DNA of 64,000 bases from Gemmatimonadota bacterium (lineage in GTDB: Bacteria > Latescibacterota > UBA2968 > UBA8231): assembly GCA_009841115.1 (NCBI GenBank), contig VXML01000097.1, positions 59,433 to 123,432 of the forward strand, given 5' to 3'. The notes beneath the pieces were generated by a model that was not told where the DNA came from, did not search any database, and saw nothing but the letters and a program-made list of their open reading frames with translations. Below, piece after piece: positions 17,444 to 25,120 of this stretch (within the stretch, counting starts at the first letter, position 1; every line of letters starts with the position of its first letter). A program made the position numbers and the translations under genes.

Positions 17444-18190
17444 TCATTTGAAGTCCAAATACATAAAAGTACATACTCCACTGGGATGCACCTCAAATGT
17501 ACCTTTAGAAAGTACTTCGTTGATTGCCGCCTTGGGATTAGTCAGGGGGAGTGGATTATGACCATTGAGAATAAGGTCTATATCGAGCGCGTCGAGTCGT
17601 TCGTACCTCCGGCGCAGTTCAGTGCGTGACGGCGTGCCCGTGGCTCGTAGGCGGATACCCTTTTCCTGCATCCAGTACGAAGCATTGCGTCCTCCCATAC
17701 CACCTTGCTCGTTCTGGCCATAAATGGTGTCGGCATTGATTAGTACTTTCTTGCCTTTGGGAGTCTGCCAATACAACCATATTTCGCCGTTCTCATCACC
17801 TGATTCGATGGTCTGTACCCCACCAAGTAGTGGCTGGTCTGCACCATAGCGTGCATTGAGCTTACGACCATACTTCGTGGTTTTCTTAGCCGAGGGAGGA
17901 CCATATACCGGTGCTCTGTAGCGCCTGGCGGCTTCAGAAATATGCCGCTCGTGCAAAGGAGAGAGACTGAGAATGGCAGCTACCCTACCAGCACGCTGCT
18001 TGAGTATCTTGAGCGCTTCGCCCTGCTGTGGGAGCACCGGGTCTGTGATAAGCGTGCCTTCAGGCGTATGCAATATAAAAGACTGCTGTAAGTCGCCGTT
18101 TCCCCATGAAGTCCACCGCGTGATTTCAGGCTCTTCTGGGGAGCCGACTTCTACAGAAAAGCCGGTGCCATGTTTGATAACGTATTCCAT
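17444..18190 (-). CDS. Metallo-beta-lactamase-fold protein with degraded metal site
   Basis: 248 residues. The strand order and loops match the metallo-hydrolase fold: 'QQSFILHTPEGTLITDP', then 'VAAILSLSPLHERHISEAAR' where the family has HxHxDH, and a C-terminal 'LILNGHNPLPL' for the last His. Only two of the four first-motif ligands remain (His of PLHERH), so catalysis of the usual kind is doubtful. Similar degraded proteins act as binding or sensor proteins, but no function can be given. Probably cotranscribed with the toroid protein downstream. Confidence 0.7.
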   Translation of the reverse strand: MEYVIKHGTGFSVEVGSPEEPEITRWTSWGNGDLQQSFILHTPEGTLITDPVLPQQGEALKILKQRAGRVAAILSLSPLHERHISEAARRYRAPVYGPPSAKKTTKYGRKLNARYGADQPLLGGVQTIESGDENGEIWLYWQTPKGKKVLINADTIYGQNEQGGMGGRNASYWMQEKGIRLRATGTPSRTELRRRYERLDALDIDLILNGHNPLPLTNPKAAINEVLSKGTFEVHPSGVCTFMYLDFK

Positions 18191-18393
18191 ACCTTATGCC
18201 AATTTGCATAACGTTTTTTGACTTTACGACGTGGACCTACTCCGTATAGGGTTGGCATAGTGCGGTCAAACAGTTTTGTTGCAACGCCCTGCCTTGGGTT
18301 TTTGATAGAGCGAGCTGCACTTTCGCGTAACGTTTTGCCGGTTACCGAACTCGCCGAAGGCCAAGGCAGCAACAGGCTGTTAGCAGAAGTTGA
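18191..18393. other. Structured non-coding gap with inverted repeat
   Basis: 203 bases between two leftward genes. It holds a perfect 9-base inverted repeat, CTGCCTTGG near 18285 and CCAAGGCAG near 18360, with GCAACGC outside one arm and CTGTTAG outside the other. The layout recalls an integron attC site, but the outer boxes do not match the RYYYAAC/GTTRRRY consensus well and neighbouring genes lack such sites. An alternative is a terminator or structured leader. Confidence 0.4.
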
Positions 18394-18957
18394 TTAACTT
18401 CGGTTCCGGACCTCACTTACTTCTATCTTGCCATCATTGGGACCTCGCTGGGTCCAATATCTGCGGTAGAACTCTTCCTTCGAGAGACCAGACTGTACGA
18501 AAAACTCGAAGATCTCCTTGCGCGACCACGTCGCCTCAAACGGCCAGACGACACCTTGCATGCGAGCAACGCTTCCGCCAAGGCCCATGACCGCATCACA
18601 CACTCGCTGCTCATGCCACCACAGGAAGGGATCTGGTAGATCATCGGGATCAAAGAAACCTACGTCTTTGACTTCTGACTCCTGCCGTCTTAGTTCGCCA
18701 CCGGTTCTTGTGGCTGCAAAGACTACCGTGTGATCGCCACCGTTGCCCCACTGCGGGGACGAATAAACACCGACCATCCGCGTGAGTTCCGCTTCCACAC
18801 CCGTTTCTTCTGCAACCTCCCGTACGGCAGCCTGGGCAACTGTCTCTTCCGGATCCACAAAGCCACCTGGAAGGCTCCATGCTTCGATGTCTTTGCGCTG
18901 TATTAGCAGAATCTTCCGTGAGTCAAAAACAACTGCTGAAGCACTGAGATTTGGCAT
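18394..18957 (-). CDS. Nudix hydrolase (ADP-ribose pyrophosphatase-like)
   Basis: 187 residues from the ATG at 18957, which is preceded by AGGA at 8 bases; a TTG six bases further upstream is less likely. A full Nudix box is present: 'GGFVDPEETV' then 'VREVAEETGV'. The box is preceded by 'AWSLPGG', frequent in ADP-ribose and NADH pyrophosphatase-like members. A C-terminal extension of about 60 residues ('FEATWSRKEIFEFFVQSGL', 'EEFYRRYWTQR') is not part of the Nudix core. Not closely similar to the other Nudix gene at 14560-15030. Confidence 0.9.
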   Translation of the reverse strand: MPNLSASAVVFDSRKILLIQRKDIEAWSLPGGFVDPEETVAQAAVREVAEETGVEAELTRMVGVYSSPQWGNGGDHTVVFAATRTGGELRRQESEVKDVGFFDPDDLPDPFLWWHEQRVCDAVMGLGGSVARMQGVVWPFEATWSRKEIFEFFVQSGLSKEEFYRRYWTQRGPNDGKIEVSEVRNRS

Positions 18958-19010
18958 GTTCAATTCCTGCTAACTGTTTGTACGAGTTCCTCTGCGTACT
19001 CAAGAGCGTG

Positions 19011-19736
19011 TTAAGAAAAATGCGTCCAATCTAATTGTTTGAGAACTGGCTTTAGATCAAGTAAGGATCGAATAACCAGTTCCGAACTCACATTCACGTG
19101 ACCCATTCGGTCGATGAGCACGGGAATCATTTTCGCCCGTCTCGCGCCCACAGTGTCCCACCTTGGATTATCTCCGACAAACAGGCACTCTTCTGGTTTG
19201 CATCCGAAATGATCCAATGCACGGCGAAACATAGGTTGGGCAGGCTTCCGCCAACCCACATCCGAACAAAAGATAGCCACCTCGCATCGCGTCGAAAGGC
19301 CATGTCGCCGCAGTTCTTCAAACCAAGGCTCACTCGGTGAACCCCAGGGACAGTTCGATAGGATTCCTACGCGGTAGCCATCCGCCAGATACGCATCCAG
19401 AGCCGGAAGGGTGTCTTCATAGATCTTGGCAATAGAAAAGATTGGCGTGAGGAAGGCACGACAGATCGGCAGCCACTCTTCCTTTGAAACGCAAGGTGCG
19501 ACCGCAAAGATACGACCAAGCCTCTTGTGGAGTGGGCGAACGCGACTGTTCTTGGCTTCGTAGTTCTCAGCCTCGACACCACGCTCGATCTCAGAATCCG
19601 AGGGCAAATCGTGTCCCGAACGCTCCAGTGCCTCTTTGGCTGCGTGAATTCCTGCCCGCAGCAAAGGAGGAAACTCTTCTCTGCGATAGTACTGGACAAG
19701 GGTGTCGCCAAGGTCAAATAGAAGAACTGGTCTCAA
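19011..19736 (-). CDS. HAD-superfamily hydrolase
   Basis: 241 residues from a TTG at 19736. This start is preferred because it follows AGGAG by 8 bases and lies 11 bases past the stop of the upstream HAD gene; a further upstream start at 19787 would overlap that gene by 40 bases. HAD motifs: I 'LLFDLGDTLV' (nucleophile Asp; the second acid position is Gly), II 'VGILSNCPWG', III 'WRKPAQPMF' (Lys), IV 'CLFVGDNPRWDTVGAR'. Typical of small phosphatases of the HAD-IA group with a helical cap. Substrate unknown. Confidence 0.85.
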   Translation of the reverse strand: MRPVLLFDLGDTLVQYYRREEFPPLLRAGIHAAKEALERSGHDLPSDSEIERGVEAENYEAKNSRVRPLHKRLGRIFAVAPCVSKEEWLPICRAFLTPIFSIAKIYEDTLPALDAYLADGYRVGILSNCPWGSPSEPWFEELRRHGLSTRCEVAIFCSDVGWRKPAQPMFRRALDHFGCKPEECLFVGDNPRWDTVGARRAKMIPVLIDRMGHVNVSSELVIRSLLDLKPVLKQLDWTHFS

Positions 19737-19747
19737 ACCTGAAACTC

Positions 19748-20452
19748 CTACAAATACCTTTGAGCCAGCTCTAGAAATTCCTCCCAACTCCTAACCTCTG
19801 CATCAACAGGGATATCCGCAGGCTCTTGTTGTCGCCTGTTGTACCAGATTGCACTCATGTGGCACTGCCTCGCCCCCACCATATCGGTCTCCAACGTGTC
19901 TCCTACATACCATATCTCTGAAGGTGCCATGCCCAATCGGGCGGCCGCTGAGGTAAAAATCACGGGATGGGGCTTTCTTATCCCATAATCGGCACTAGAG
20001 ATAACAAATTCAAAATAGTTGAGCAGTTCATGACGTTGAAGCTCCCAGGACAGGAGCGTTCCAGACCCTGGATGGTTGCTTACTACCCCCATTCTCAAAT
20101 TATGGGCAGATAAGGCGGTCAATACATCGGCAATGCCAAGCTCAGGAGAGAAAAGCATACATTCTTTCCAGAATTCCAGTTCGAGTACCTCCATGGGTTC
20201 GCGAAAGGTGATGCCGAGTCTATCAAAGAGCAGTCGATTAAACTGATGATGCGTGAATTCGACGATTGAATTACCCGCAACAGCAACCTCACTATCGAGC
20301 CTTTTTGCTTCAGTCGTTACCTCTTCAGGTGATATACCTTTTCGATCCACTGCATATTCGAGAAGGCGAGTGTTACCTGCGAGGGGATCGTATCTTAGAT
20401 TGCGTACGAGAGTATTTATGAAATCGAAGAGAATAGCCTGTGGCCTATTCAT
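19748..20452 (-). CDS. HAD-superfamily hydrolase
   Basis: 234 residues. HAD motifs: I 'ILFDFINTLV', II 'MGVVSNHPG', III 'GIRKPHPVIF' (Lys), IV 'IWYVGDTLETDMVGAR'. In motif I the second acid is replaced (DFINT), as in some HADs that are not classical phosphomonoesterases. It is the upstream partner of a second, diverged HAD gene 11 bases away, suggesting an old tandem duplication or paired use. 33 bases follow the acetyltransferase gene. Confidence 0.85.
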   Translation of the reverse strand: MNRPQAILFDFINTLVRNLRYDPLAGNTRLLEYAVDRKGISPEEVTTEAKRLDSEVAVAGNSIVEFTHHQFNRLLFDRLGITFREPMEVLELEFWKECMLFSPELGIADVLTALSAHNLRMGVVSNHPGSGTLLSWELQRHELLNYFEFVISSADYGIRKPHPVIFTSAAARLGMAPSEIWYVGDTLETDMVGARQCHMSAIWYNRRQQEPADIPVDAEVRSWEEFLELAQRYL

Positions 20453-20485
20453 CCATACGCTCCATTGGGAATGTCATGCGGCCCT

Positions 20486-21301
20486 CTATCCGTCGCCGAA
20501 TGAGCCAATTGCGATCTTGTAGTCGTGCATGTCGACGAACCCCACCTTTTCTGCCACCCTGACCGATGGTGTGTTGCTTGCCCAACAGTCCCAGTGGGGA
20601 TTTACCCCTGAAGCGATAGCGTGCCTGACAAACTCTCCAGCCACCACAGTAGCAATGCCCTTTCTCTGGTATGCTTCAATCGTCTCGATACCTATGCCGC
20701 ACTTGCCTTCGCTCACGTATTCTGCTGTACACCAACAGACAACTGAAGTCCCATCGAGCATGGTGAAGCCAAATCTCTGGTCAAGGAATGTTTCAAAGGA
20801 TGGCCAGCCTCCGAGGATCTCATCTCTGACCAAGCCAATGTGCGCAAAGTCACTTTGGAGCAATTGGGCGTCGATCTGCCTGAGCTCCAGCGGGGGCGAT
20901 GGGACGGCAATTCTCGCTGAACTGTCCCGAACAGAGCAGTAAATCCGTCTTTCCACGTCATGGTCCAAGAGCGAGCCGAAAATCTCCTCCAGCCGCAGGC
21001 TCCAAGCATCTGGTGAATAGTAGAGCTTGAAGAACCCGAGTTTTCTCGACTGACCCTCTGGCTGGATTTCAGTCGAGAAGATCTCTCGCAGCCCTTTGTT
21101 GACTTCGGCGTCTTCAGAGTCTCCTACGAGATAGATACACCGGCCTTCCCAAGCTAACGCGGTCCTCGGCGCAGCTAGATCTTCTACCCAGACTCTAGCG
21201 GGGGTTTTGCCATCAATAATGCTATCTACAACGAGGCGGAGGTTGGGAGTGTCAAAATGAGGCCGAATCGACGAGGTCTCTTCACGGTGAAGTCGGTGCA
21301 T
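20486..21301 (-). CDS. GNAT-family acetyltransferase with N-terminal extension
   Basis: 271 residues. The GNAT core lies in the C-terminal half: 'CGIGIETIEAYQRKGIATVV' (acetyl-CoA loop QRKGIA), 'WDCWASNTPSVRVAEKVGF'. The N-terminal 140 residues are a separate alpha/beta part ('LVVDSIIDGKTPARVWVEDL'), the arrangement of the two-domain GNAT acetyltransferases (GNAT_acetyltr_2-like). Substrate unknown. The ATG is followed by a His-rich stretch with no sign of a leader. Confidence 0.8.
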   Translation of the reverse strand: MHRLHREETSSIRPHFDTPNLRLVVDSIIDGKTPARVWVEDLAAPRTALAWEGRCIYLVGDSEDAEVNKGLREIFSTEIQPEGQSRKLGFFKLYYSPDAWSLRLEEIFGSLLDHDVERRIYCSVRDSSARIAVPSPPLELRQIDAQLLQSDFAHIGLVRDEILGGWPSFETFLDQRFGFTMLDGTSVVCWCTAEYVSEGKCGIGIETIEAYQRKGIATVVAGEFVRHAIASGVNPHWDCWASNTPSVRVAEKVGFVDMHDYKIAIGSFGDG

Positions 21302-21330
21302 GGTGTCTTATTCTGTCTGCTTTGCTGTAG

Positions 21331-21356
21331 GATTTCCCTATGGACAGGCTATCTCA
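21331..21356 (-). repeat. 3' element, copy A (partial)
   Basis: Sequence directly after the stop of the severed enolase-superfamily remnant. It matches copies at 25014-25120 and 27206-27293 in the stretch read on the plus strand as ATTTCCCTATGGACAG and TCTCAGGC. It ends after about 26 bases, while the other copies run on. Confidence 0.6.
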
Positions 21357-21416
21357 GGCGACGCGATAGCGCTCCACTACCTCCATATCAACCTTGATCC
21401 CCAACCTCGACCCTGT
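21354..21416 (-). pseudogene. 3' remnant of an enolase-superfamily (MR/MLE) gene
   Basis: Twenty codons plus a stop encode TGSRLGIKVDMEVVERYRVA, identical in 19 of 20 residues to the C-terminus of the intact gene that ends at 27291. Similarity stops abruptly at about 21417. The bases after the stop also match those after the intact gene's stop. It is therefore a severed gene end and not a functional reading frame. Confidence 0.85.
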
Positions 21417-21498
21417 GGATGTGGTATATTCTGCGATACATTACGATAGTATTGGTTTGGATCGCGTTTGTACTCAGTCACAACGATCTTTTTCCGTA

Positions 21499-22947
21499 CT
21501 ACGAGCCATAAGCAAGCCTCTCGGCTTCCATACTGGAGGCAGCCCCATACGCATCTTGCCAACCGAGTAACTTTAGGAGCAGCCGTTCCAGAACCACCCG
21601 CAACCGCTCTGTATCAAAGTAGAGTTGTGCTGGTTCAACGGACTCTGCGCTGTGAACCAGTTTATTGCGAACACCGATGAAAGTGGGCTTCTCCGTGTTA
21701 GGGGGATACAGATCCTTCCACTCAACGTCGTACTCCAGAAGGAGCTTTTCCAGCACGTACCAGAGAGGGGGGCGATCCAACTCGACCGTCTTCTCCTTGA
21801 CTAGAGTCAGTGCCGGATGGTCGGCAAGCCTCTTGTCGAGATACAAGTTGACGTCCCTGATGAAACACTTTCCCTCTGATTTACTCCCCACAGTTCGAAC
21901 TAAACCCTTCTTCTGAGCGTACATGTCCTTGAGTTGCTCAAGAGCCATGAAATAGAACAGAAATCGCTGCTCGGGTAGCTCGCTTGTGTTCGCGGTCATC
22001 ACTGTTATCAAGGGGAGGTAGAGATCGAAGCCGCTATCGCGATGTTCCCGTAGAGCCTGCACAGCTATCGTAAGGAAGTCGAATGCCTTACCTCTATCTA
22101 CCAAGGTGTTACGGTGCCCAACGCTCTCGACGAAACTTTCTCTTCTTGATCGAACATGATCCACTAATTTGCTTGAAGCAGAAAAGTGGAATGAGAACCA
22201 ATCAATCCAGTATCTCGCGGCCACAGATGCCACTAGAAGTAGGTCATCTACAATCTTAATCGCCTGACACTGAAACTCGTCGTCCGGGATCTCTGTGGGC
22301 GGCAGATCGGTTTTAACAATGATCGAATGGTAGTAGTCCTCAATTCCCAATTCGCGCCCATCGTCAAACGAAATTGAGGAGAACACATAATGTGGCGCGA
22401 ATTGGAGCTTCGCTCTGGTCGGATTGGGTATTTCCACACTTGGAGGACCATGCTCAAACCCCACTTCGCCAGTATCGGATTGGCTCCTGAGCCAGCCCAG
22501 TGGCCAGAAGTCCCTAGGGCCTGCAAGGGCAAAAGAAATCCGTCTCTCGTTCTCGCCGTGCTCTCTCTCGTAAGTACTGGTGAGTTCTTCGATCTCTAAC
22601 TCCGCAATGACTCCCTTCATCCTACCTCCGTACTCTTCCGGCCAGAGACGCCCTCCTGATGACCTAACGAACACCTTATTCGACTCGTAGATGGGACCAC
22701 CGCGCTCCGTATCCTTGGACCACAAACTGCCGTAGATACCTGGCTGATTCATCAGCGCTGACAGACGATAAAGCACATTTCGACTCTCATCTCCCAAGAT
22801 GCGTCCTCGAATAAGACTGGGTTGCCGGGTCGAGTGCGTGACCACGAAGTGCTGATCCGACAATACAATCTCGCCCTGGGTAAGGGTGCCTTGGAACTCA
22901 TGTACTGCCTCAAATGGACGCGGGTCTACTCGGTCGATCTCGCTCAC
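21499..22947 (-). CDS. HEPN-domain protein, ApeA-like
   Basis: 482 residues from a GTG at 22947 with AGGTGG six bases upstream. The first 210 residues are beta-rich ('FQGTLTQGEIVLSDQHFVV', 'MKGVIAELEIEELT') like the N-terminal domain of ApeA-type proteins. The C-terminal 150 residues are helical and contain R427-N-K-L-V-H432, the RX4H catalytic motif of HEPN ribonucleases, after 'FLFYFMALEQLKDMY'. In the family, ApeA is an anti-phage protein whose HEPN domain cleaves RNA. Transcribed leftward like the second HEPN gene; both have the same 24-base motif 23-24 bases before their start codons. Family membership is by pattern, not by search. Confidence 0.7.
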   Translation of the reverse strand: MSEIDRVDPRPFEAVHEFQGTLTQGEIVLSDQHFVVTHSTRQPSLIRGRILGDESRNVLYRLSALMNQPGIYGSLWSKDTERGGPIYESNKVFVRSSGGRLWPEEYGGRMKGVIAELEIEELTSTYEREHGENERRISFALAGPRDFWPLGWLRSQSDTGEVGFEHGPPSVEIPNPTRAKLQFAPHYVFSSISFDDGRELGIEDYYHSIIVKTDLPPTEIPDDEFQCQAIKIVDDLLLVASVAARYWIDWFSFHFSASSKLVDHVRSRRESFVESVGHRNTLVDRGKAFDFLTIAVQALREHRDSGFDLYLPLITVMTANTSELPEQRFLFYFMALEQLKDMYAQKKGLVRTVGSKSEGKCFIRDVNLYLDKRLADHPALTLVKEKTVELDRPPLWYVLEKLLLEYDVEWKDLYPPNTEKPTFIGVRNKLVHSAESVEPAQLYFDTERLRVVLERLLLKLLGWQDAYGAASSMEAERLAYGS

Positions 22948-22970
22948 CTCGGACCACCTATTGATTGGCT

Positions 22971-22994
22971 AACAAGTGATTGAACTGCGAAAAT
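22971..22994 (-). promoter_or_regulatory. Motif shared upstream of both HEPN genes, copy 1
   Basis: The 24 bases agree with those at 24821-24844 at 19 positions (conserved core AAC-AGTGATT and ACTGC). The motif lies 24 bases before the start codon of the first HEPN gene. Equal placement before two related genes suggests a shared promoter or operator. Confidence 0.55.
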
Positions 22995-23183
22995 GCAGTA
23001 TATCTCCATTATTGAGGACTGCATAACTAAAGGAATACGGTCTGGGTCGAAGCAAGAATGAGGCACCATTCCATTAGAAATGCAGAGGTCAATAATAGTG
23101 AATACATACTGCGAAAGTACAGCTTCATCCCATTGTTCCTACCTTGCTTTTTTATATATAACCCGGAATAATCGGCGGGAAAG

Positions 23184-23219
23184 GTACGGAGCGAAGCAAC
23201 GGAGCTCTCTCCTCCGTAC
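23184..23219 (-). terminator. Possible weak terminator downstream of second HEPN gene
   Basis: A perfect 8-base inverted repeat, GTACGGAG and CTCCGTAC, lies 25 bases past the stop of the second HEPN gene. A shorter competing stem is nested in it. The T-run after the stem on the transcribed strand is poor, so termination is uncertain. Confidence 0.35.
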
Positions 23220-23244
23220 TCATTCCGATTGTTGGAGGGCCCGC

Positions 23245-24798
23245 TCACCCTAGCTCAAGCTCCCGCCAATAATCGACTGGCTTCTTGTCAACGGCAATTG
23301 GGCCACGTTCCAATAGTGCACGAATCGACTTCGACACAATACTGGGGCATTTGAGGAGAACGCTCTCGAGCCGTTCCTGGTCGACGGACTTCAGCTCTTC
23401 CAGACTACCACCATGTGCTATGCGGGACCTAAAATCGTAGAGATCCCGTATGGTCTGGAAACAAGAGCGGCGCGATTCGAGATCCTCCTCCAAGAGCCGT
23501 GCCGCGCGAAGAGCAAGTCTGTAAGAAAGTTCGGTTCGACCATCAGAATCATCAAGAAAAAGAGACTCTAGCGCTATCGCGTACTCGATGAGTTTCTCCG
23601 GATCATCAGGTGCATATCGGTCGATGCTATTTGCTAGCCTCTTGCGTGCTTGGAGGATGGACCGGGAACGACCACTTTTTCCTACTAGAAGCGACACGAG
23701 TGTTTTTAGGTTTGTCACTTCTTCCTCTTGGAGGACCGAGCTCTGTGGTGGCCTGAAGTCGAATCTCCTTGGATAGAACCTAGCGAGCTCGGTCTGGAAC
23801 CTATCGGCCCACGTTTTGCGAATTGTCGGAGCAAAGTCATCTACCGCCACGATTTCCAGTGCCAGTATTCCAATGTCATCGCCCGGGCGTAGGAGCCTCA
23901 GGCCGTCCAAGAGGAGAGCTCCTACTTCCGATGCGTTAGGATAGGCCTGAAGATACGATTTTTCCTCGTCCTCGACTGGGAGCGAAATCCTGTAGCGAAG
24001 GATAGTATTGATCTTTTCGTAACCAGGAACCATCTCGTACTCGACGAGATGGCTCACAAGCTGATCTGACGCATAGCAGACTTTCACCGAAATGGTTTTT
24101 TCATCAATGGTTTTTTTATTTTGCACAAGATCAACGAGCGAAGCTTCGCCCTCGAAATCAGCGGGTGGTCCATTCAGAAAGATCTGTACTTCGTATTCAT
24201 AGCGGTCCAGAGTTCGAAGGTCTTGAAGATGTTGGGAGATCTCCTCTTTCACTGCCGACCACCCTTCGAACTGGTCTCGGCTGGCAGGATCGAACCCATG
24301 CGTAACTAGACTCCTAGCCAGCCTCTTTCCCAGTTCTAAGAAGTATGAGAACTCCAAGTCAATCCTTGCTCGATGATCGGCGAACTGGCTCGCCGACCAC
24401 GTCTTATAACCTAAAGGTTGGAACAGTCGGTAGCTGAGGGGCAAGTCGGCATCGACTGCCCTACCAAAGGCTGCAACTGCATCTCGGATGTCTCTAAGGA
24501 GTTGATTTAATCCTTCCGGGTGAAACGACTGTTCTTGCTTATAAGAGTCGGTGATCAGATCCTCGGTGGCCCTTTCCTTTGACAGCCTCTTCTGCTCCCT
24601 CGACACCTCAACTCCGGTGGAACCTCGAATGGCGCGACCACTGACTGGCATCAGGGCCGCGTTATCATCGGCCCTCGTAATTACTTCATAGGGAGTCTCG
24701 AACGGACTTCTGTAGTCTGTTGAGAACGAACTCTCCTTCCAAAGGGCAGCCAGCCCACTGCATAAGGCCCCCAAAGACTGTTTCAGTGATTCACTCAT
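23245..24798 (-). CDS. Apea-like HEPN-domain protein with long N-terminal region
   Basis: 517 residues. The last 140 residues are a typical Apea-like HEPN domain: 'LIEYAIALESLFLDD', 'TELSYRLALRAARLL', 'TIRDLYDFRSRIAHGGS', with catalytic-type R457 and H462 (RX4H). The first 370 residues match no family I recognise; they are mixed alpha/beta with acidic and aromatic segments. HEPN domains of this type are mostly endoribonucleases of defence and toxin systems. TATAAT on the minus strand (24829-24834) sits inside the shared upstream motif and would give a short leader. GC is lower than in the flanking catabolic operons. Confidence 0.7.
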   Translation of the reverse strand: MSESLKQSLGALCSGLAALWKESSFSTDYRSPFETPYEVITRADDNAALMPVSGRAIRGSTGVEVSREQKRLSKERATEDLITDSYKQEQSFHPEGLNQLLRDIRDAVAAFGRAVDADLPLSYRLFQPLGYKTWSASQFADHRARIDLEFSYFLELGKRLARSLVTHGFDPASRDQFEGWSAVKEEISQHLQDLRTLDRYEYEVQIFLNGPPADFEGEASLVDLVQNKKTIDEKTISVKVCYASDQLVSHLVEYEMVPGYEKINTILRYRISLPVEDEEKSYLQAYPNASEVGALLLDGLRLLRPGDDIGILALEIVAVDDFAPTIRKTWADRFQTELARFYPRRFDFRPPQSSVLQEEEVTNLKTLVSLLVGKSGRSRSILQARKRLANSIDRYAPDDPEKLIEYAIALESLFLDDSDGRTELSYRLALRAARLLEEDLESRRSCFQTIRDLYDFRSRIAHGGSLEELKSVDQERLESVLLKCPSIVSKSIRALLERGPIAVDKKPVDYWRELELG

Positions 24799-25013
24799 CT
24801 AACGCGGCTTCTATCCCTCCAACTAGTGATTATACTGCAAAGATCTGATTTCATTTTTTTCTATTTCATCTAACTGCTTGTATCCGAACAATTGGTTCGG
24901 GTAATGGCCACTATATGTTACTTATCTGACACGAAGTTACGTATCCGTGTAAACAGTAGCAAACTAATATTGCGAGGCTGCGATATTACACATAACTCAT
25001 TGTAATATATTAA
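24799..25013. other. AT-rich gap with two inverted repeats
   Basis: This gap of over 300 bases (to 25120) has no plausible gene. Besides the HEPN promoter motif it contains CCGAAC-AATTG-GTTCGG at 24884-24900 and ATATTACA-N10-TGTAATAT at 24983-25008, both perfect palindromes suited to dimeric regulators. The rest, to 25120, is the repeated 3' element. Confidence 0.5.
24821..24844 (-). promoter_or_regulatory. Motif shared upstream of both HEPN genes, copy 2, with -10 box
   Basis: Matches 22971-22994 at 19 of 24 positions and lies 23 bases before the start codon of the second HEPN gene. On the minus strand it includes a perfect TATAAT at 24834-24829. No convincing -35 box is found at the right distance, which would fit an activated or repressed promoter. 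Confidence 0.5.
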
Positions 25014-25120
25014 GATAGAACGATTCTAAAATTTCCGCTATACGGCGGTGCAAAAACAATAATGCCCAGCCAATAATAGGCCGGGCATTTCCCTATGGAC
25101 AGACGATCTCAGGCAACGCA
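25014..25120 (-). repeat. 3' element, copy B
   Basis: About 107 bases directly after the PhyH gene stop. It aligns over its length with 27206-27293, with an 8-10 base indel, and its gene-proximal part aligns with 21331-21356. In every case it follows the stop of a leftward gene, so it travels as a 3' untranslated segment. Confidence 0.7.
25052..25090 (-). terminator. Rho-independent terminator after PhyH gene
   Basis: On the minus strand AATGCCCGGCC pairs with GGCTGGGCATT (one G-T pair) around a TATTATT loop and is followed by ATTGTTTTT. It lies inside 3' element copy B, 31 bases past the PhyH stop. Confidence 0.8.

Noticed and set aside
4896..22000. Integron cassette array across the small accessory genes
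   Set aside because: Only the gap at 18191-18393 has an attC-like inverted repeat. Most intergenic gaps are 10-40 bases without any such structure, and no integrase is in the window.
23027..23248. 73-codon frame that begins in a GTGA overlap with the end of the second HEPN gene
   Set aside because: The junction is suggestive, but the translation looks random, no ribosome site is present and it runs over an AT-rich spacer with an inverted repeat.
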